A stretch of DNA of 30,445 bases, taken from Akkermansiaceae bacterium UBA5688 (lineage in GTDB: Bacteria; Verrucomicrobiota; Verrucomicrobiia; Verrucomicrobiales; Akkermansiaceae). Position numbers and translations under genes: made by a program. The notes under the pieces were generated by a model. That model was not told the origin of the DNA. It made no database searches and saw only the letters and a list, made by a program, of their open reading frames with translations. Position 1 is the first letter of the stretch. Each line of letters begins with the position of its first letter. The DNA lies in NCBI GenBank assembly GCA_002420315.1, contig DIHU01000184.1, forward strand, positions 1 to 30,445, read 5' to 3'. Positions 25,477-30,445 of this stretch are shown piece by piece.

Positions 25477-26145
25477 ATGCCTTCCAGCACTGTCGAAAAT
25501 TACCTTAAAGCTATCTGGTCCCTTCAGGGGTCGCTCGATGGTGGCGGATTAGTCTTAATTGGTCACGTTGCTGAAAAGCTTTCGGTGACACCCGGGACAG
25601 CGACAACGATGATGAACCAGCTTGAGAAAAAGGGTTTAATCGAATATCGCCCGCGTCGTGGGGTCAGGCTCAAGGAAGAAGGCCATAAGGCCGCTATGCA
25701 AGTCTTGCGAAGACACCGTCTTATTGAAACTTTTTTGGTGGAAGTAATGAAGTTGGACTGGGCAGAGGTTCACGAGGAGGCTGAGGTGCTGGAGCACGTG
25801 GTTTCCGATTGCCTTTTAAAGCGGATGGATGTGATGTTACACCATCCCACCCATGACCCTCATGGATCCCCCATCCCGAGTCCCGAGGGTAAGATTACGC
25901 GTGACGGAACGGCCATCTTGGCGGATTGCCAGCCCGGGTGTTATATTTTGAAGCGTGTGCGGGAGGATCAGCCGGGTTTTCTGCAATGGCTTTCTGACTT
26001 GAAGCTCCTCCCGGGAACCGAGTTCGTTTTATCTTCTGTCAATTCAATGGCTGGGACACTTAGCCTTACATTGGAAGAAGATGAGGAGGTAATCGAAATC
26101 TCAAATTCCGCGTCGCGATCTTTGTTGGTCGTGAAAGTCGACTGA
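25477..26145 (+). CDS. DtxR/MntR-family metal-dependent regulator
   Basis: A 222-residue iron- or manganese-responsive repressor. Layout: winged helix (about 5-66), dimer and metal-binding helices (70-150), and a C-terminal FeoA/SH3-like domain (about 150-222). Metal ligands correspond to H80, E84, H99, E103, E106 and H107. E103 occupies the position that is cysteine in DtxR/IdeR and glutamate in MntR, while N8 sits where DtxR has Met10 and MntR has Asp8. The regulated genes are unknown; no transporter is adjacent. Twenty-six bases separate it from the DUF1552 gene, so co-transcription is possible. Confidence 0.88.
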   Translation: MPSSTVENYLKAIWSLQGSLDGGGLVLIGHVAEKLSVTPGTATTMMNQLEKKGLIEYRPRRGVRLKEEGHKAAMQVLRRHRLIETFLVEVMKLDWAEVHEEAEVLEHVVSDCLLKRMDVMLHHPTHDPHGSPIPSPEGKITRDGTAILADCQPGCYILKRVREDQPGFLQWLSDLKLLPGTEFVLSSVNSMAGTLSLTLEEDEEVIEISNSASRSLLVVKVD

Positions 26146-26171
26146 TCACTTAACCGTAACACTAGGATCCA

Positions 26172-27455
26172 ATGAACTCATCGTTGAACCGCCGCCGCTT
26201 TTTTTTGACAACAGCAGGAGCTTCGCTCGCTCTTCCTGGTTTATCTTCATTATTAGCAAAAAATGTTAATTCGCTTGCAACTGTTCACGCCACGCGAGGA
26301 TCTGGGATTGGTGCACGGCGTTTTGTGGCGGTCGGAAATCTTCTTGGTTTTCAGCAAAAGAGTTTCTTTCCCTCAACTGAAGGCTCCAAATACGAATCAA
26401 CGACTTTGCTCAAACCACTTGAGTCGGTCCGGGACAAAATGACTGTTTATCGTGGTCTTGATCATGGGATCAGAGGAGGGCACTTTGCAGTTCATTCGTT
26501 CTTGTCCGGTGTTCTTCATTCCGAAGCACGGGACCGGAAGAATGGAAATGTTACGATTGATCAATACCTCGCTGAGAAAGTTGGTAACCAGACTCGATTT
26601 CCTTCACTTACGGTTGGATCAGAAGGTGGCATTCACGGGGGGTGTCAGATGTCGTGGACTCGATCAGGGGTCCGAGTTCCTCCGATCACAAATCCGGGGG
26701 ATCTATTTGACCAACTTTTTTCGAATGATAATCCGCAACGGAGGCTGGAGCGCAAGGGTGAGAATGCGCTACAGAAATCTATTCTTGATGCTGTCAATGA
26801 TGAGGCCAAAGGACTTTCCAAAAAAGTGAATCGTGAGGATCGCGAAAAGCTGGACGAATATTTCACTTCGATTCGTGACGTCGAGAAGCGCATCGACTTA
26901 CGCCGCCGCTGGGCTGATCATCCGAAGCCTGATGCTCCCTTCGAGAAGCCAGCCAACAAAAATACGGTAGATGACCTGCCGATACTTTACGAATTGATCG
27001 CACTTGCGCTGCAAACTGACTCAACTCGGATCGCCACTCTTGAAATTGGAGGTTCTTTTCTACCTCAAAATCTCGGGATTCATAATTCCTATCACAGCCT
27101 TTCACACCACGGTAATAAAGCAGATGCAATTACCAACTTGATTAAGTTAGAGACCTACCAAATCGAGCAGTATGGAAAATTTCTTGGTCGTCTTGAATCG
27201 ATTCAAGACGGAGAAGGGACACTTCTCGATGCAACTTCGGTTCTCTTCGGCAGTGGAATAGGTAACGGGAACTCCCACACCAATTCCGATCTCCCGATCA
27301 TTGTGGCGGGAGGCGGATACAAGCATGGTGATTTCAAGAAGGTCGAGACCAAGGGAATCAACAAGGTTCGCTTGTGCAACCTCTTCGTCGACTTAGCGCA
27401 GCGCATGGGTGTTGAGACTGATTCCTTTGGAAACAGTACCGGTCGATTCTCTTAG
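26172..27455 (+). CDS. DUF1552 protein, Tat-exported
   Basis: A 427-residue exported protein of the DUF1552 family found widely in planctomycetes and verrucomicrobia. The start NRRRFFLTTAGASLALPGL is a twin-arginine signal (residues 6-25). Conserved segments include an FVAVGNLLGF strand, the H-G motif in GLDHGIRGGHFAVHSFLSG, a second histidine pair in YHSLSHHGNK and the C-terminal GSGIGNGNSHTNSDLPI. These resemble sulfatase/alkaline-phosphatase-like DUF1501 neighbours, but no catalytic role is established. It is paired with the DUF1592-type gene six bases downstream, in the order opposite to what I recall as common. Role unknown. Confidence 0.9.
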   Translation: MNSSLNRRRFFLTTAGASLALPGLSSLLAKNVNSLATVHATRGSGIGARRFVAVGNLLGFQQKSFFPSTEGSKYESTTLLKPLESVRDKMTVYRGLDHGIRGGHFAVHSFLSGVLHSEARDRKNGNVTIDQYLAEKVGNQTRFPSLTVGSEGGIHGGCQMSWTRSGVRVPPITNPGDLFDQLFSNDNPQRRLERKGENALQKSILDAVNDEAKGLSKKVNREDREKLDEYFTSIRDVEKRIDLRRRWADHPKPDAPFEKPANKNTVDDLPILYELIALALQTDSTRIATLEIGGSFLPQNLGIHNSYHSLSHHGNKADAITNLIKLETYQIEQYGKFLGRLESIQDGEGTLLDATSVLFGSGIGNGNSHTNSDLPIIVAGGGYKHGDFKKVETKGINKVRLCNLFVDLAQRMGVETDSFGNSTGRFS

Positions 27456-27461
27456 TCGCTG

Positions 27462-29960
27462 ATGTTTGTCACAAAGATCATTTTTGGGCTTCTGGTTTTT
27501 TTTGTGCTGGGGTCGTCTTTTGCGGGAGCCGAAGCCTCGTCTCGCGAAATTGTGGACGATTTTCTCCATAACTATTGCTACGATTGTCACGATTCTGCTT
27601 CCGAAAAGGGAGAGCGGGAATTTGAGAGCCTGAAGATCCCTTTTGAAAGTATTCAAGATCTCGTGATGGCGCGCGAGATCATTGATCAGGTCACGCTCAA
27701 GGAGATGCCTCCGAAAAAGAAGGGCCAACCCAAAGATGAGGAGCGGCTAGAGGTGCTACGGGTTTTGAGATCTGAGGTTAAGGCAGCTCGAGGTCGGTTT
27801 CAAAGTAATGGCGGAAAGACCGTGATGCGGAGGCTTTCGAATCGAGAGTATGAAAATACTTTGGAGGTTCTCTTTGGGCGCCGAGTGGACACTCTTGGTC
27901 TAACTGCGGAATTTCCTAAGGAGAAGACCAGCCGACATATCGATACAATTGGTGAGAGTCTAGTGACATCAGGTTTTCTGCTTGATCAATATTTTCAAGC
28001 TGCTCATCGCTTGGTTGAAAATCGTCTCGGCAAGGCGGAGATGGAGGCTAAAGATTGGCATTTCAAAGACAATTTCATACAATACGAGGAGCTGGCTGGT
28101 TCCCACCGAGCGGTTTTTAAGAATAAATTTCTCTGTGTTTATGAGCAGCCAGATACCGATACCCGGCAGGGGAGCTACGGGCATATCGAAGACTTCTTGG
28201 AAGGGGTTCCGGTCTCGGGCCTCTATGATCTTAAGGTTTTAGTGCAGGGAATGCACCGCGACACTCATTACGATCCCAAGATCTTCGCGATTGATCTAAG
28301 TGAACCCTTTATCCTAGGAGTAGTTCCGGGAGACGCCACCAAAGGCCACATTCATTATCCCCAGGGTATCGAACCTATCCTCGCGACTTCCGTTGTGCCG
28401 GATAAAAAGCCTGAGTGGATTGAGTTCAGGGTCTGGCTTGAGAAGGGACAGACGCCGCGGTTTATCTTTCCAAATGGTCCCTATGAATCTCGGAGGTCAG
28501 TTCTCGAACTCAATAGGCGCTACAAAGACGAGTTTAAGAATCCCTCTAATGGGGTGAGCCGTGCTGCTCTTTTGCGCGAAGGGAAGCTGCCTCATATCCG
28601 GATTTCGGAGGTGAAAGTCAATGGGCCAATTAAGGAAAAAAATGGGGCTTTAGAAGAGATCGCGATTTTTGGGAAAGAGGGATTCAAGCGTGAAAAGGCT
28701 CTCGAGCATTTGGATCATTTTGCGGAGAAGGCCTTTCGTAGACCCCTCATTGAATCTGACCGGAAGCGAGTTCATGATTTCTATCGCAAGCGAGTCGATG
28801 AACGGGCAAAGCCGCGTCAAGCTGTTCTTGATACATTGAAGCTGATCCTATGCTCACCGTCCTTCTTTTATCTCAGCGAGATCACTCCGGAAAATGACCA
28901 AGCGTTGAAGCCGTTTGATTTAGCATCGAGGCTTTCGTATGCGCTTTGGGCGAGGCCACCAGACGAGGAGTTATTGAAACTAGCGGCCTCTAGTGAATTG
29001 ACGAAAGAAGAAGTTGTCAGGAATCAAGTAAGACGTCTCCTGGATGATGATCGTTCGGAAGGATTCGTGAACGGTTTTTTAGACTCTTGGCTCAATCTTC
29101 GCGATTTGGGTGGTATGCCTCCGCCGAGAGAAAGGGCACGTCGATACTATTCGGAAAACTGGCCGGCGTCTATGAAGGGGGAAGTTCGGCATTTCTTCGC
29201 TTATCTGCTGAAGAAAAATTTACCGGTGGGCGCGTTGTTGGATGCTGATTTCACTTTCGTTGATAAGTATCTGGCAGCTGTATACCGTTTGCCCGAAGCG
29301 AAAACACTACGACTTAAAGATGGATTTAGGAAGGTGAAGCTTATTGAAAAAGACCGTAGGGGCGGGATTCTTGGGATGGCAGCTGTCCTAACCGTTAGTG
29401 CCAATGGTGTCGATACCTCCCCTGTAACCCGAGGCGTTTTTGTGTCGGAGAATATTCTGGGTGTGATCCCTCCTTCTCCTCCGGACGAAGTGCCGCCTAT
29501 CGAGCCCGACATTCGAGGGGCGACTACCTTGCGTGAGCGACTTGAAAAGCACCGGGAATCAAAGACCTGTGCCGACTGCCATCGTAAGATTGACCCACTT
29601 GGTTTCGGGCTTGAGACCTTTGATGAACTAGGAAGATGGCGCACTCACTATCCAAGGTCGGGCAAGCCACTTTTCGTAAAGAACGCTCCCAAACTTAAGG
29701 TCGATTCCTCTGGCGAAATGCCATCGGGTGAGGAGTTTACAGGTTTTAGCGAGCTTCGGGATATTTTGGTGTCAACCCGGTCAGAGGTTTTCACAAAGCA
29801 CTTAATTACAACCTTCCTCACTTACGCGACCGGTCGCCACATGGAAGTGGTTGATGATTATTGTATAAGCGATATTCAGAGTCGCTTAAACGCTAAGGGT
29901 AATGGTATCGGTAGCCTGGTTGAGGAATCGTTACTGAGCGAAATTTTCAGGTCTCGTTAA
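27462..29960 (+). CDS. DUF1587/1595/1592/1588/1585 cytochrome-like protein
   Basis: An 832-residue exported protein with a signal peptide (1-24). A planctomycete-type cytochrome segment carries a haem motif CYDCH (39-43) and M-P-P at 82-84 as possible axial methionine. Next come the DUF1587 (around 120-180, RRLSNREYENTLEVLFG), DUF1595 (about 410-470), DUF1592 and DUF1588 regions, a second CADCH near residue 703 within DUF1588, and a C-terminal DUF1585 region. It likely binds one or two c-type haems in the periplasm. Coupled with the DUF1552 gene in one operon; the process is unknown, though such pairs are often linked to complex-carbohydrate use. Confidence 0.9.
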   Translation: MFVTKIIFGLLVFFVLGSSFAGAEASSREIVDDFLHNYCYDCHDSASEKGEREFESLKIPFESIQDLVMAREIIDQVTLKEMPPKKKGQPKDEERLEVLRVLRSEVKAARGRFQSNGGKTVMRRLSNREYENTLEVLFGRRVDTLGLTAEFPKEKTSRHIDTIGESLVTSGFLLDQYFQAAHRLVENRLGKAEMEAKDWHFKDNFIQYEELAGSHRAVFKNKFLCVYEQPDTDTRQGSYGHIEDFLEGVPVSGLYDLKVLVQGMHRDTHYDPKIFAIDLSEPFILGVVPGDATKGHIHYPQGIEPILATSVVPDKKPEWIEFRVWLEKGQTPRFIFPNGPYESRRSVLELNRRYKDEFKNPSNGVSRAALLREGKLPHIRISEVKVNGPIKEKNGALEEIAIFGKEGFKREKALEHLDHFAEKAFRRPLIESDRKRVHDFYRKRVDERAKPRQAVLDTLKLILCSPSFFYLSEITPENDQALKPFDLASRLSYALWARPPDEELLKLAASSELTKEEVVRNQVRRLLDDDRSEGFVNGFLDSWLNLRDLGGMPPPRERARRYYSENWPASMKGEVRHFFAYLLKKNLPVGALLDADFTFVDKYLAAVYRLPEAKTLRLKDGFRKVKLIEKDRRGGILGMAAVLTVSANGVDTSPVTRGVFVSENILGVIPPSPPDEVPPIEPDIRGATTLRERLEKHRESKTCADCHRKIDPLGFGLETFDELGRWRTHYPRSGKPLFVKNAPKLKVDSSGEMPSGEEFTGFSELRDILVSTRSEVFTKHLITTFLTYATGRHMEVVDDYCISDIQSRLNAKGNGIGSLVEESLLSEIFRSR

Positions 29961-30035
29961 GATGGGCTCTTTGCGGCAATTTCCTGAGATGATGCCCTTC
30001 GTGCTGCATCCATCTGATTAGTTTAGTTTGATTAG

Positions 30036-30194
30036 ATGATTATTATGTCATATTTGGAGTCGCGTAACGGCAAGAAGTTTGAGGGCCTCCAGGGAAGCGA
30101 TAGTGAGGAAAACCAATCATATCTCACAGGAATGACACAAAATTTTCCAGGATTACGAATTAGAAAATACTCCTTTGACGCGTATTATATTTAA
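30036..30194 (+). CDS. possible 52-residue ORF before the second cytochrome gene
   Basis: ATG 30036 (or 30045) opens a frame of 52 (49) codons, with TAA at 30192-30194, two bases before the next ATG at 30197. The peptide starts MIIMSYLESRNGKKFEG and has a polar, tyrosine-rich composition; there is no signal or motif. No ribosome site is visible. A frame of this length arises by chance in a small fraction of such gaps, so it is weak. Confidence 0.2.
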   Translation: MIIMSYLESRNGKKFEGLQGSDSEENQSYLTGMTQNFPGLRIRKYSFDAYYI

Positions 30195-30196
30195 CG

Positions 30197-30445
30197 ATGA
30201 AGCGATTTTTATCCATTCTTCTTGCACCGATATTGGCTGCTGGCGATGTGACATTCGAGAAAGAGATCAAGCTGCTCTTAGAGGATTATTGCTTCGACTG
30301 CCATGGTGATGGTGCTTCGAAAGGAGATTTCACGATGGATGAATATGATAATCTTTCGGCACATCTCGATGATATTGACCACTGGTTAGCGGTTTGGCGA
30401 AATGTACGCTCCCAGATTATGCCTCCGCCCAAAAAGGACCAACCT
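30197..30445 (+). CDS. second planctomycete-type cytochrome protein, 3' end outside the window
   Basis: ATG 30197 opens a gene that runs off the right edge after 83 codons. It has a short signal peptide (1-15, ending A-A-G), haem motif CFDCH (32-36), and M-P-P at 75-77, the same N-terminal layout as the DUF1592-type protein upstream. It is therefore probably another cytochrome/DUF1587-1592 family member, but the domains after residue 83 are not visible. It lies 236 bases after the previous gene and may have its own promoter. Confidence 0.8.
   Translation, partial: MKRFLSILLAPILAAGDVTFEKEIKLLLEDYCFDCHGDGASKGDFTMDEYDNLSAHLDDIDHWLAVWRNVRSQIMPPPKKDQP

Noticed and set aside
1..30445. CRISPR arrays, tRNA genes, insertion sequences or prophage
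   Set aside because: No regular repeats, cloverleaf-like segments, transposases, integrases or phage structural genes were seen.

Overview
The window looks like a chromosomal segment of a Gram-negative member of the Planctomycetota-Verrucomicrobiota-Chlamydiota group, most likely a verrucomicrobium. The argument rests on gene content: a Tat-exported DUF1552 protein paired with a DUF1587/1595/1592/1588/1585 cytochrome-like protein, a second planctomycete-type cytochrome gene cut by the right edge, a Hanks-type kinase with a zinc ribbon, several very small lipoproteins, and LpxD with Skp/OmpH proteins, which implies an outer membrane with lipid A. No tRNA, rRNA, CRISPR array, transposase or phage gene was seen.

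Layout. 1-944: 3' part of the ribosome-assembly GTPase gene obg, overlapped by a gamma-glutamylcyclotransferase-like gene. 998-3829 (minus): M42 aminopeptidase, 2-Cys peroxiredoxin with a clear terminator, and a YbjN-domain protein. 3830-4295: a 466-base gap with one candidate short ORF. 4296-5966: leuA. 6194-7218: a lipoprotein of unknown function, a 39-residue lipoprotein and a strong terminator. 7395-8718: a membrane-anchored coiled-coil protein divergent from a YugP-like membrane protein that has lost the HEXXH zinc motif. 8765-10074 (minus): tatA followed by an ATGA-overlapping endonuclease/exonuclease/phosphatase-fold lipoprotein. 10190-12727: helicase hrpB. 13118-13918: a secreted alpha/beta-hydrolase with unusual arginine codon use, flanked by gene-free stretches of more than 300 bases. 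14253-16756 (minus): a 59-residue lipoprotein and a transmembrane Ser/Thr kinase, preceded by panC at 17028-17885.

18095-22438 is the most distinctive block: three Skp/OmpH paralogues around lpxD, ending in a secreted C39-like cysteine protease candidate. It reads as one envelope-biogenesis operon (periplasmic chaperones, a lipid A acyltransferase and a possible periplasmic protease), with no bamA visible. It meets aroC tail to tail with only 3 bases between stop codons. aroC (minus) follows a permuted-papain (YiiX/C92-like) gene. 25078-25429 is an HU gene with a textbook terminator. A DtxR/MntR-type regulator comes next, then the DUF1552 and DUF1592-type genes (26172-29960), and a second cytochrome gene starts at 30197.

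No wholly new multi-gene system can be proven from sequence alone. The best candidates for new biology are the ompH-lpxD-ompH-ompH-C39 block, the protease-dead YugP homologue, the tiny lipoproteins (one beside the kinase) and the kinase itself. Family assignments come from motif recognition, not from database searches.
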